Shown in pieces: positions 1-5,547 of a DNA stretch of 6,977 nucleotides (position 1 is its first letter; the number at the start of each line of letters is the position of its first letter). The notes beneath the pieces are model-generated. The model did not search any database and was not told where the DNA came from. It was given only the letters and a program-made list of their open reading frames with translations. Origin of the DNA: Treponema sp. (GTDB taxonomy: Bacteria > Spirochaetota > Spirochaetia > Treponematales > Breznakiellaceae). The stretch covers positions 1-6,977 of the forward strand of contig WRNF01000099.1 of the NCBI GenBank assembly GCA_009776715.1, read 5' to 3'. The position numbers and the translations under genes were made by a program.

Positions 1-588
1 AAAAACAAGCCGGTAATATGCATGGATGAAAAACCTTACCAATTGCTTGATCATGCCCGCGAGCCGCTGCCGCTACGACCGGGGTCCACAGAAAAGGTAG
101 ACAGTGAATATGCGCGAAACGGCACATGCAGTATTTTTATATTTACCGAACCTCTTGGTAGTTGGCGGGAAGCGGAAGCCTTGCCTCGCAGAACAAAAAT
201 TGACTGGGCAAATCAAGTCAAATGGCTTGTTGACGAACAATATCCGGAAGCGGAAAAAGTCGTGCTTGTAATGGACAACTTAAATACGCACACTATATCA
301 TCGCTCTATGAGGCATTTCCGCCTGCAGAGGCGTTCCGGCTCACTCAACGGCTAGAAATTCATTTTACGCCGAAGCATGGCAGCTGGCTAAATATAGCCG
401 AATGCGAACTGTCCGCGTTGGCGGCTCAATGCCTGGGGCATAGGCGCATAGTGGATATTGAAATACTGAACAGTGAGCTTATGGCCTGGCACACGAATCG
501 GAACCATATGCAAAAAGGAGTCGACTGGCAGTTTACTGCAGAGGATGCAAGAATAAAATTGAAAAGACTGTACCCGGTTATTTTGTAA
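1..588 (+). CDS. IS630-family transposase, C-terminal part (5' end outside window)
   Basis: This is the catalytic part of a DDE transposase of the IS630/Tc1-mariner superfamily, which moves its own insertion sequence by cut-and-paste into TA targets. The frame is open from base 1, so the ATG at 22 is internal and not the start. The frame before it reads KNKPVIC, leading into MDEKPYQLL, the usual first-aspartate block. Counting from base 1, the presumed catalytic residues are D9 (CMDEKP), D92 (VMDNLNTH) and E134 (in [11 protein letters not shown]), all present. The C-terminal block with HTNRN is also typical. About 195 residues are seen; the family usually has about 340-370, so the N-terminal helix-turn-helix region lies outside. 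The visible part has no internal stop and may belong to a functional copy. The stop is TAA at 586-588. The right end of the element is probably within a few tens of bases after it, but the terminal repeat cannot be proven without the left end. Confidence 0.93.
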   Translation, partial: KNKPVICMDEKPYQLLDHAREPLPLRPGSTEKVDSEYARNGTCSIFIFTEPLGSWREAEALPRRTKIDWANQVKWLVDEQYPEAEKVVLVMDNLNTHTISSLYEAFPPAEAFRLTQRLEIHFTPKHGSWLNIAECELSALAAQCLGHRRIVDIEILNSELMAWHTNRNHMQKGVDWQFTAEDARIKLKRLYPVIL

Positions 589-606
589 TGTTTTAGTTGT
601 TACATA

Positions 607-664
607 TCACTAGCATTTATAACAAGTATTGGAATTCACTAGCATTTATAACAAGTATTGGAAT
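607..664. repeat. Perfect 29-bp tandem duplication (two copies)
   Basis: Bases 607-635 and 636-664 are identical 29-mers containing CACTAGCATTTATAACAAG, with no spacer between them. They lie immediately downstream of the transposase. They may be a slippage or transposition footprint at the right end of the insertion sequence, or an iterated binding site. Two copies with no spacer do not make a CRISPR array. Confidence 0.9.
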
Positions 665-673
665 ATTTTTGGT

Positions 674-687
674 ATTTTCTAGAAAAT
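674..687. repeat. 14-bp perfect palindrome
   Basis: ATTTTCTAGAAAAT is self-complementary over 14 bp. It lies in the AT-rich spacer between the transposase and the Crp/Fnr regulator and could be an operator. No function can be assigned from sequence alone. Confidence 0.4.
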
Positions 688-708
688 GAATGATAAAGAA
701 TAGTGTTA

Positions 709-730
709 TTCGGAAACCTTAGTTTCTGAA
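709..730. repeat. Short stem-loop
   Basis: TTCGGAAAC (709-717) pairs with GTTTCTGAA (722-730) around a CTTA loop: nine pairs, one of them G-U if transcribed from the + strand. No T-tract follows, so it is not a typical terminator. It belongs to the cluster of small dyads between the IS and the regulator gene. Confidence 0.4.
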
Positions 731-746
731 CAACTTCCTGTTAAAA

Positions 747-786
747 AGGCATTTTTTAAGGGGGGGCTAGCCTTAAAAAAATGCCT
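747..786 (-). terminator. Strong stem-loop, possible Rho-independent terminator reading leftwards
   Basis: The arms are 747-761 (AGGCATTTTTTAAGG) and 771-786 (CCTTAAAAAAATGCCT), which pair over 15 bp with one bulged A. The loop is G-rich with six or so G residues. Read on the - strand, the hairpin is followed by TTTTT (complement of 743-747), as expected of an intrinsic terminator for leftward transcription. Read on the + strand there is no T-tract. No leftward gene ends here, so it may be left over from earlier gene content or serve as a barrier between the IS and the regulator. Confidence 0.4.
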
Positions 787-841
787 GACTTGTGGCACAA
801 CTGCTAACGCCAGTGATAGCTTACGGGTTGTCGAACAAGTC
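787..841. repeat. Imperfect inverted repeat upstream of the Crp/Fnr gene
   Basis: GACTTGTGGCACAAC (787-801) and GTTGTCGAACAAGTC (827-841) are inverted copies, 12 of 15 matching, with a 25-base spacer. The first arm contains the small palindrome TTGTGGCACAA. The structure ends 28 bases before the preferred ATG of the regulator and overlaps an alternative GTG start at 792. It could be an autoregulatory operator or an mRNA leader hairpin. Confidence 0.4.
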
Positions 842-869
842 CAATGATAGTATATTCAAAAGTAATTTA

Positions 870-1436
870 ATGGTACATGAATATATTGAAAAGCTGTTAA
901 ACACCCGTTTAGATGACGCCGCTTGCAGGCTTATCGAACAAGAAACGCACATTGTACATTTTCCAAACGGATATACCATATTACGCGAAGGGGATTCCAG
1001 TTTGCATTTTTACTTTATGCTGTCCGGTATTATTCGCGGGTATTATATTGATGAGAAGGGGAATGATATAACAAAATGTTTTTGTATGGAGAACGGTGTT
1101 TTTGCTACGGAAAGTCTGCGTACAAAATCACCCTCTTCTTTTACTATAGAGTGCCTGGAAAGCTGCAAATGTATAAAAATTTCCTATGACCTAATAACCG
1201 GAATAATGGAGAATAACAATGAAATACGCGAAACAGTCAATAAGCTTTTTCAACGGGAAATAGCCAAACTGGAATTTCGTATTAAAGATTTGGTTATGCT
1301 AAATGCGGAGGAACGCTATAATCATTTTTGCAAAGAATATCCGGAATTGCATAATCGCGTGCCGCTCAAATATATTGCTTCATATATTGGAGTAAGGATA
1401 CCCTCTTTAAGCCGTATACGAAAAAATCGGAAGTAA
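870..1436 (+). CDS. Crp/Fnr-family transcriptional regulator
   Basis: This is a cytoplasmic DNA-binding regulator with an N-terminal cyclic-nucleotide-binding-like fold (about residues 20-110), a long dimerisation helix (about 117-140) and a short C-terminal helix-turn-helix (about 163-188, with IASYIGVRIPSLSRIRK). The phosphate-binding cassette is degenerate (NGVFATESL instead of the FGE...RxA type), so cAMP is unlikely to be the ligand. Four cysteines at about 70, 72, 95 and 99, plus 101, might allow redox sensing, but they do not match the FNR cluster pattern. I chose the ATG at 870, giving 188 residues, the usual size of this compact subgroup. The in-frame GTG at 792 would add 26 unconserved residues and lies in a hairpin. 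Neither start has a good Shine-Dalgarno site. The gene ends 112 bases before the next one, whose promoter carries a palindrome typical of this family, so it is probably the local regulator. Confidence 0.85.
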   Translation: MVHEYIEKLLNTRLDDAACRLIEQETHIVHFPNGYTILREGDSSLHFYFMLSGIIRGYYIDEKGNDITKCFCMENGVFATESLRTKSPSSFTIECLESCKCIKISYDLITGIMENNNEIRETVNKLFQREIAKLEFRIKDLVMLNAEERYNHFCKEYPELHNRVPLKYIASYIGVRIPSLSRIRKNRK

Positions 1437-1485
1437 GGTAATTCAACAGCCTGGTTTTTGTAAGGCGTATAATTTTTGTTTGAAA

Positions 1486-1499
1486 TTAACATATGTTAA
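1486..1499. promoter_or_regulatory. PrfA-box-like operator, candidate Crp/Fnr binding site
   Basis: TTAACATATGTTAA is a perfect 14-bp palindrome. It matches the PrfA-box pattern TTAACA-N2-TGTTAA, recognised in Listeria by a Crp/Fnr-family member. Its centre (1492.5) is about 28 bp upstream of a possible extended -10 element, TGTGATAGT (1517-1525). With transcription starting near 1532-1534, the dyad would be centred near -40 to -41, the class II activator position. A Crp/Fnr gene lies directly upstream. That this regulator binds here is inference. Confidence 0.55.
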
Positions 1500-1548
1500 A
1501 CACAAAATAATAATCCTGTGATAGTGTGATACCGTTCAGGAGTTTTTA

Positions 1549-2217
1549 GTGAAAAAGCATATTTGCATCGTTTTGGTATGTTTCATGTTCAATATTAGCT
1601 GCATGGGACTGAGTAAAAAACCGGTTATTGATGTAAAAAATTCAATGGAACTAATTATCAAGCCGGGTGAAAATTGGGAAAGTAAAAGGAAGTTTTTTAT
1701 TTTTAACCTAAAAAGAACGCCGCAAATGGCTGCATGGATAGAAGATAATAATAACAAATATATTTCAACTATCATAGTTACCAGCAAAAGCGCTAAAAAA
1801 AACTGGATAAACGCCCCTAAACAAGGACGGCCTGAAGGGTTGCCGGTCTGGAACCATAAACATCAATTATCTTCTGACAATATTGATACAGTAAGCACGG
1901 CAACACCCAAAGGTTCTGTTATTGTAAACGTTAGCAATGATTCACTGGTCAAGGGTAACGTATATAATGTATATCTTGAAATAAATTATGCCTATGATTA
2001 TAACGATTTTTGGACAGAAAATAATTCCGGTGTTAACGGTCAGCCGTCATTGGTATATCATACACAATTTATTGCTGGGCTGTCTGATACTATACGGCTG
2101 GTTCCGGTTGGGCACGGGGCTGTTGATGGTTCTAATGGAAATATCACCAGTGATTTGAGTAATTTCACCAGCGCGTTAAGCATTATGGACAGTGCAAATA
2201 TTAGACTTGGAAATTAA
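1549..2217 (+). CDS. Putative periplasmic lipoprotein, DUF2271-like family
   Basis: This is a 222-residue exported protein. The N-terminus MKKHICIVLVCFMFNISC is a short hydrophobic signal ending in cysteine 18. NISC is an imperfect lipobox, but spirochaetes tolerate loose ones, so a lipoprotein is likely. The start is GTG, with AGGAG at 1538-1542, six bases upstream. The body shows motifs I associate with a DUF2271-like group common in treponemes and related anaerobes: TPQMAAWIEDNNNKYI (about 57-72), RPEGLPVWNHKH (93-104), DTVSTATPKGS, NVYLEINYAYDYND and a C-terminal VGHGAVDGSNGNI. Its function is unknown; such genes occur beside redox membrane proteins. Consistent with that, a 4Fe-4S membrane protein remnant with its own ribosome binding site begins 27 bases downstream. 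The assignment is from memory of the motifs, not a search. The gene is AT-rich compared with proS. Confidence 0.65.
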   Translation: MKKHICIVLVCFMFNISCMGLSKKPVIDVKNSMELIIKPGENWESKRKFFIFNLKRTPQMAAWIEDNNNKYISTIIVTSKSAKKNWINAPKQGRPEGLPVWNHKHQLSSDNIDTVSTATPKGSVIVNVSNDSLVKGNVYNVYLEINYAYDYNDFWTENNSGVNGQPSLVYHTQFIAGLSDTIRLVPVGHGAVDGSNGNITSDLSNFTSALSIMDSANIRLGN

Positions 2218-2244
2218 ATCCGAAGAAAATTAGGAGAAAAACTT

Positions 2245-2331
2245 ATAGTAAAAAGGCAGCAAATTAGAAAACTGACCGGTATCATTTCATTTTTATTATT
2301 TCCGGTAACACTGTGTTATTTTTCTCCTTAA
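2245..2331 (+). pseudogene. Start of a 4Fe-4S membrane protein gene, truncated and with ATA in place of ATG
   Basis: From 2245 the frame reads (ATA)VKRQQIRKLTGIISFLLF, then PVTLCYFSP and TAA at 2329-2331. It has a basic start, a single hydrophobic segment and the YFSP signature that I recognise from the first helix of polyferredoxin-like 4Fe-4S membrane proteins, where the family continues with a YLII-type sequence. AGGAG at 2232-2236 is spaced eight bases from ATA, exactly where an ATG would be expected, so the start codon appears to be mutated. The coding sequence stops after 28 codons, with two consecutive TAA codons where the family would continue. The ferredoxin-type cysteine motifs are missing. 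It follows the lipoprotein gene with operon-like spacing. Family recognition is from a short stretch. Confidence 0.5.
2306..2318. repeat. 13-bp palindrome
   Basis: TAACACTGTGTTA is a perfect dyad with a one-base centre. It resembles the 1486 palindrome but has three bases rather than two between TAACA and TGTTA. It lies inside the truncated 4Fe-4S frame, so it may simply be coding sequence. Confidence 0.25.
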
Positions 2332-2369
2332 TAAAAAAAGAAGTGTAGAATATTACGGACAGAATAAGG

Positions 2370-4256
2370 TTACCGGTTCAGTTTATCCATCTCTTCCCTT
2401 ATTTTTGACGCCAGTTCTTCCGCAGCCTTTTCCAGTTCGACCATCCGGTTTTCTTTTTCCCGGCGGTGTTTGATCTCCGCCTGGGGCGCAGGCTGCGCAA
2501 GGCCTTTTTCGCCTATCACCACCCGCCAGGGAATGCCGGTAAGGTCGGCGTCGTTGAATTTCACCCCGGGGCGTTCGTCGCGGTCGTCAAGCAGGACTTC
2601 AACGCCCGCCTTTTCAAGCTCGGCGGCAAGGCGGAGGGAGGTGGCCTTTACATCGCCTTCGTATTTTATCGGAACGATGATAACGTGGTAGGGAGCGACT
2701 GAAACGGGCCAGATAATGCCTGCATCGTCGTGGTGTTCTTCAATAACAGACGCGAGCGTGCGGTCAACGCCAATGCCGTAACTGCCCATTACCGGGGTGA
2801 CGGCTTTGCCGTTTTCATCCAGGCAGCTTATATTCATGCTGCGGGTGTACTTTTTGCCGAGCTTGAAAATATGGCCAAGTTCGTTGCCTTTTTTTTCGTA
2901 CAGCTCGCCGCATTTGCAGAGGGGGCAGATGTCTCCGGCCTTTACAGTGCGGACGTCGCCGGTCATCCAGCCGGTGAAATCCCGCCCGTAGGCAACGTGC
3001 CTGTAGTGCAGGTCTTTTGCCAGGGCGCCTGTCACGCCGTCGCTTATGCCGGTTACCGTATGGTCGACAATGACTGGAAGCGCGGAAAGCCCGACCGGCC
3101 CTGCAAAGCCGACCGGGGCGCCGGTCAGCCGTTCAACGTCGCCGTTTGCGGCAAGGCTGACCTCGCCGGCTTTCAGCAGGGCGGCGAGTTTCGCCTCGTT
3201 CACGTCAAGGTCGCCCCGTATGGCGACGGCGAAAAAGGCTTCGGGGCACATCGCCGCGCCGCCCTTTGCCTCCTGTTCAGGCTTTTTCCGTTCAAGGTTT
3301 TTGCAGCCGGGCGCTTCGCGAAGATCCAGCTCGACGTTAACGGCGCGGTAGATAAGTGTTTTGATAAAATTTTTAGCGCTCATGGGAGATCCGTCGCCGC
3401 AGGAAATGTTTGAGTTTTTCAGAAAGGCGCAGAGTTCGTCAATGGTTTTTATATCGGGGGTGTCAATTTTTTCAAAGGGCGGGGTATTTGCGGCAGCCGC
3501 CCTTGCCTGTTCAGGATCCGGCCTTGGGGTAAAATCAGGGTTGCAGCCCGCCTTTTCCACATTCGCCGCATAGCCGCAGCTTTTGCAGAGGATCAGGGTG
3601 TTGTCGCCTATCTCGCTTTCCACCATAAATTCTTCCGAGCCCGAGCCGCCCATCGCGCCGGAGTCCGCCTTTACGGGAATTACCGAAAGGCTGCATCGCC
3701 TGAAAATGCGGCGGTAGGCCCGGCCCATAGCCTGGTAAGTGTCGTCAAGGCTGTTTTCATCAAAGTTATACGAATAGGCGTCCTTCATGACAAATTCCCG
3801 GCCCCGCATCACCCCGTAGCGGGGGCGTATCTCGTCGCGGTACTTTGTGTTGATCTGGTAAAGTACCAGCGGAAGCTGGCGGTAGCTGGAAAGCTCGTCC
3901 CGCACAAGGGCAGTAAAGGCCTCCTCGGCGGTGGGAGAAATGACAAAATCGTTGTCCAGCCGGTTTCTGACGCGCAGCATGGAGTCGCCCATCGCATCCC
4001 AGCGGCCTGACTCTTTCCATACCTCGCCGGGCTGTACTACCGGCGGCCTCATCTCCAGCGCGCCGATGGCGTCCATTTCTTCGCGGACGATCTGTTCAAC
4101 TTTACGGAAAGCCCTCAGCCCGAGCGGCAGGTAGGCAAAAAGGCCGTTCGCCAGTTTGCGGATCATCCCGGAACGGAACATCAGCCTATGGCTTGCGATA
4201 ACGGCGTCTGCAGGAACTTCCCTCAGGGTGGGGATAAAGGTGCTGGTATAGTTCAT
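2370..4256 (-). CDS. proS: Prolyl-tRNA synthetase (class II, bacterial type with editing insertion)
   Basis: This cytoplasmic enzyme charges tRNA-Pro with proline (EC 6.1.1.15). It has 628 residues. The class II core shows motif 1 at about 46-76, the SPTAEEAF proline/ATP region at 107-114, motif 2 at about 138-155 (TKYRDEIRPRYGVMRGREF) and motif 3 at about 488-500 (VMGSYGIGVDRTL). The YbaK-like editing domain lies between motifs 2 and 3 (about 225-430). It is flanked by CKSC (224-227) and CPLC (444-447), a likely zinc-ribbon pair seen in many bacterial-type enzymes. GHIFKLG is at 461-467, and the anticodon-binding domain runs from about 522 to the end. The editing domain carries roughly 30 extra residues (about 305-340, rich in charged residues and cysteines) compared with common homologues. 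The gene is GC-rich and intact. No Shine-Dalgarno site precedes the ATG; TTATAT (complement of 4264-4269), close upstream, could be a -10 element of a nearly leaderless transcript. Confidence 0.98.
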   Translation of the reverse strand: MNYTSTFIPTLREVPADAVIASHRLMFRSGMIRKLANGLFAYLPLGLRAFRKVEQIVREEMDAIGALEMRPPVVQPGEVWKESGRWDAMGDSMLRVRNRLDNDFVISPTAEEAFTALVRDELSSYRQLPLVLYQINTKYRDEIRPRYGVMRGREFVMKDAYSYNFDENSLDDTYQAMGRAYRRIFRRCSLSVIPVKADSGAMGGSGSEEFMVESEIGDNTLILCKSCGYAANVEKAGCNPDFTPRPDPEQARAAAANTPPFEKIDTPDIKTIDELCAFLKNSNISCGDGSPMSAKNFIKTLIYRAVNVELDLREAPGCKNLERKKPEQEAKGGAAMCPEAFFAVAIRGDLDVNEAKLAALLKAGEVSLAANGDVERLTGAPVGFAGPVGLSALPVIVDHTVTGISDGVTGALAKDLHYRHVAYGRDFTGWMTGDVRTVKAGDICPLCKCGELYEKKGNELGHIFKLGKKYTRSMNISCLDENGKAVTPVMGSYGIGVDRTLASVIEEHHDDAGIIWPVSVAPYHVIIVPIKYEGDVKATSLRLAAELEKAGVEVLLDDRDERPGVKFNDADLTGIPWRVVIGEKGLAQPAPQAEIKHRREKENRMVELEKAAEELASKIREEMDKLNR

Positions 4257-4342
4257 GGGTTAAATATAACAGGGAAGGGGAAAAGATAAAAGAAGGGGCG
4301 CGAACCGGCTGCTGCCGCCATGCATTGCCTGCTTTGGAAGAA

Positions 4343-5029
4343 TTATTTCCAGGGCCTTTCTTTTTCCAGCCATTTTCTGTCTTCCCAGTATTTTTTATCA
4401 AGGGGCGCCCAGTTGTTCTTTTTTTGCATTAAACGCATTACTGAAAACATTAACCTAAGTTTGATTCCCGCAGCCGCTTTGCCGTTCTTCGCCGCAATTT
4501 TACCGGCAATTTTCTCCGCCCTGGCGGTAATTTGATTTTTATTTTTAACCGCGTCCCATGATGTCGCCGCCGTTCTAACCGGCATCCTGTATACTTTCGG
4601 AACGCCCAGGAAAAACATTTGCCTCGCCAATGATTTGGTAACGCCGTTCATCCCCATGCCTGCTGCTGTGGAAACCGCGACGGCGGTTTTTGAAAACATG
4701 GCCTCCTCCGGACGGTGAGACAGCCAGGCGGAAAACAGGTGGTCGAAAAAATTCTTCAAATGCCCGGTCATTTCCAGAACATAGGTAGGGGAACCGATAA
4801 TGATAACATCCGAAGAAAGCATTGAGTTAAGGATTTTCCCAACCTTTTCCGAATGGGGACAGAATTCCCTTCCTTTATCCAGACAGGCGTAACAGCCAAG
4901 GCAGCCCTCATTCAGATCCCCGGGGAGAAAGAACTCTTCAATAATGCCGCCTGTTTTTTCCGCCGTCATTCTTGCGATGCGATAGGTGCTTCCCTTGTGG
5001 TTTTGCCCGTGAATCAATGTTATTTTCAT
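4343..5029 (-). CDS. NADPH-dependent FMN reductase / iron-sulfur flavoprotein
   Basis: This is a 228-residue flavodoxin-fold protein that probably binds FMN and transfers electrons in the cytoplasm. The N-terminus MKITLIHGQNHKGSTYRIA is the FMN-phosphate loop. SPTY (81-84) followed by TGHLKNFFDH (89-98) is the usual flavin-contact region. Cysteines at 43, 46, 49 and 57 give CX2CX2CX7C, within the compact CX2CX2CX4-7C pattern of iron-sulfur flavoproteins that holds a [4Fe-4S] cluster. Many simple reductases of this fold keep only some of these cysteines. The C-terminal extension (about 190-228) is rich in lysine and tryptophan. The gene ends 86 bases upstream of proS on the same strand; read-through is possible. 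A GGAG lies 12 bases before the ATG, rather far. An interrupted dyad at 5058-5089 may regulate it. The substrate is unknown. Confidence 0.85.
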   Translation of the reverse strand: MKITLIHGQNHKGSTYRIARMTAEKTGGIIEEFFLPGDLNEGCLGCYACLDKGREFCPHSEKVGKILNSMLSSDVIIIGSPTYVLEMTGHLKNFFDHLFSAWLSHRPEEAMFSKTAVAVSTAAGMGMNGVTKSLARQMFFLGVPKVYRMPVRTAATSWDAVKNKNQITARAEKIAGKIAAKNGKAAAGIKLRLMFSVMRLMQKKNNWAPLDKKYWEDRKWLEKERPWK

Positions 5030-5057
5030 GCTAAAACATATCTCCCGTAACCAACTT

Positions 5058-5089
5058 ACAATAAATGCAACCTGGGTGCAAGATATTGT
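5058..5089. promoter_or_regulatory. Interrupted 32-bp dyad upstream of the flavoprotein gene
   Basis: ACAATA (5058-5063) and TATTGT (5084-5089) form the outer arms. TGCAACC (5066-5072) and GGGTGCA (5074-5080) form the inner arms with one mismatch around a central T. The dyad lies 29-60 bases upstream of the flavoprotein start, where its promoter should be; TTGCAC on the - strand (complement of 5076-5081) could be the -35. It is a plausible repressor or redox-regulator site. A T-run at 5094-5100 follows on the + strand, but no + strand gene leads into it, so a terminator is less likely. Confidence 0.4.
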
Positions 5090-5255
5090 GTGATTTTTTT
5101 ATTGTAAAAATAAACCATTTAGCAGTTGTGGTTTTAATTAACACTGACCTGTAGCTTTTCAATAATCTCTTGACAATTCACCGCAAAAATACCATGTTTT
5201 ATGAAAGTATTCATAGGATTCCATGACCTGTTTCGGAAAAGGCATTTATACACTA
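5090..5255. other. AT-rich spacer without a recognisable gene
   Basis: This stretch lies between the flavoprotein promoter region and the decayed defence locus. It holds a small dyad, TATGAA-AGTA-TTCATA (about 5200-5215), and a 26-codon - strand frame (5134-5214) without a ribosome binding site. I see no gene I can support. Confidence 0.4.
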
Positions 5256-5384
5256 TCAACTACGGCAAAAAATCCAAGAATGAATCCGCAAAAAAAGCGC
5301 CGGTGGATAAAAGGTTATACATAATTCGAAGTGTTCACCTTCTTGGGCTTTCAGCAGTTCTTCAATGGTTTCGTAATTCTTCAT
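5256..5384 (-). pseudogene. N-terminal fragment resembling an AlbA_2/Schlafen-type ATP-binding protein
   Basis: The ATG at 5384-5382 has GGAG (complement of 5391-5394) six bases upstream. It opens the frame MKNYETIEELLKAQEGEHFE. The pattern ETIEELL...GEHFE is how many AlbA_2-domain (Schlafen-like, divergent AAA-4) proteins begin, the next residues normally being FKEA or similar. Here homology appears to end at about 5325, and the frame runs through unrelated residues to TGA at 5256-5258. The full proteins have several hundred residues, so this is a 20-codon stub with an intact translation start. Such genes are frequent neighbours of type I restriction loci, which fits the remnants on the same strand. 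The match is short and made from memory. Confidence 0.4.
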
Positions 5385-5404
5385 TTATTTCTCCATACTT
5401 AGCT

Positions 5405-5505
5405 CTCGCCAAGACGCAAAGGAATATTTTATCTCACAGCGCTCACGGAGAGCACGGAGGGATCGCAGCTCTTCTAAATCCCGCCTCAACCTTGGCGTCT
5501 TCGCG
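5405..5505. repeat. Dispersed repeat A (CGCAAAG / CACGGAG type) with inverted ends
   Basis: 5407-5422 (CGCCAAGACGCAAAGG) and 5490-5505 (CCTTGGCGTCTTCGCG) are inverted copies, 14 of 16 matching. Between them lies the direct motif CTCACGGAGAGCACGGAGG (5443-5461). The same word family recurs at 6402-6517 and 6688-6720. Repeats of this vocabulary are known from many environmental genomes and are mostly found between genes. The copy lies between the rhuM stop and the AlbA_2-like fragment and takes over the end of the small frame at 5443-5547. Confidence 0.6.
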
Positions 5506-5547
5506 TTCCTGTTCGGTGAATTTGCCTTTTGTAGAACTATGTTCCAT
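5443..5547 (-). CDS. Small frame overlapping the rhuM stop; truncated by or derived from repeat A
   Basis: ATG at 5547 overlaps the rhuM stop by 11 bases (ATGGAACATAG). It opens a 34-residue frame beginning MEHSSTKGKFTEQEREDAKV and ending in the CCTCCGTGCTCTCCGTGA repeat. The overlap suggests translational coupling with rhuM and a genuine gene start. However, the codons for EREDAK are also one arm of the inverted repeat (5490-5505), so much of it may be repeat DNA read by chance. I do not recognise a family. Confidence 0.25.
   Translation of the reverse strand: MEHSSTKGKFTEQEREDAKVEAGFRRAAIPPCSP

Noticed and set aside
607..664. CRISPR array
   Set aside because: There are only two directly abutting copies without spacers and no cas genes.
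787..841. Integron attC site
   Set aside because: The inverted repeat superficially recalls attC, but the RYYYAAC and GTTRRRY core sites are not both present in the right places and no cassette structure is evident.
792..869. GTG at 792 as the start of the Crp/Fnr regulator
   Set aside because: It lies inside an inverted repeat, lacks a ribosome binding site and adds 26 residues unlike the family. The ATG at 870 gives the usual length.
2730..3413. A 227-codon + strand open frame
   Set aside because: It is the antisense shadow of proS, caused by GC-rich codon positions. The proS frame is intact and conserved.
5170..5175. TTGACA as a -35 promoter element
   Set aside because: No acceptable -10 hexamer lies 15-19 bases downstream on the + strand, and no + strand gene follows.
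5134..5214. A 26-codon - strand frame starting MNTFIKHGIF
   Set aside because: It looks protein-like but has no ribosome binding site, is very short and matches no family I know.
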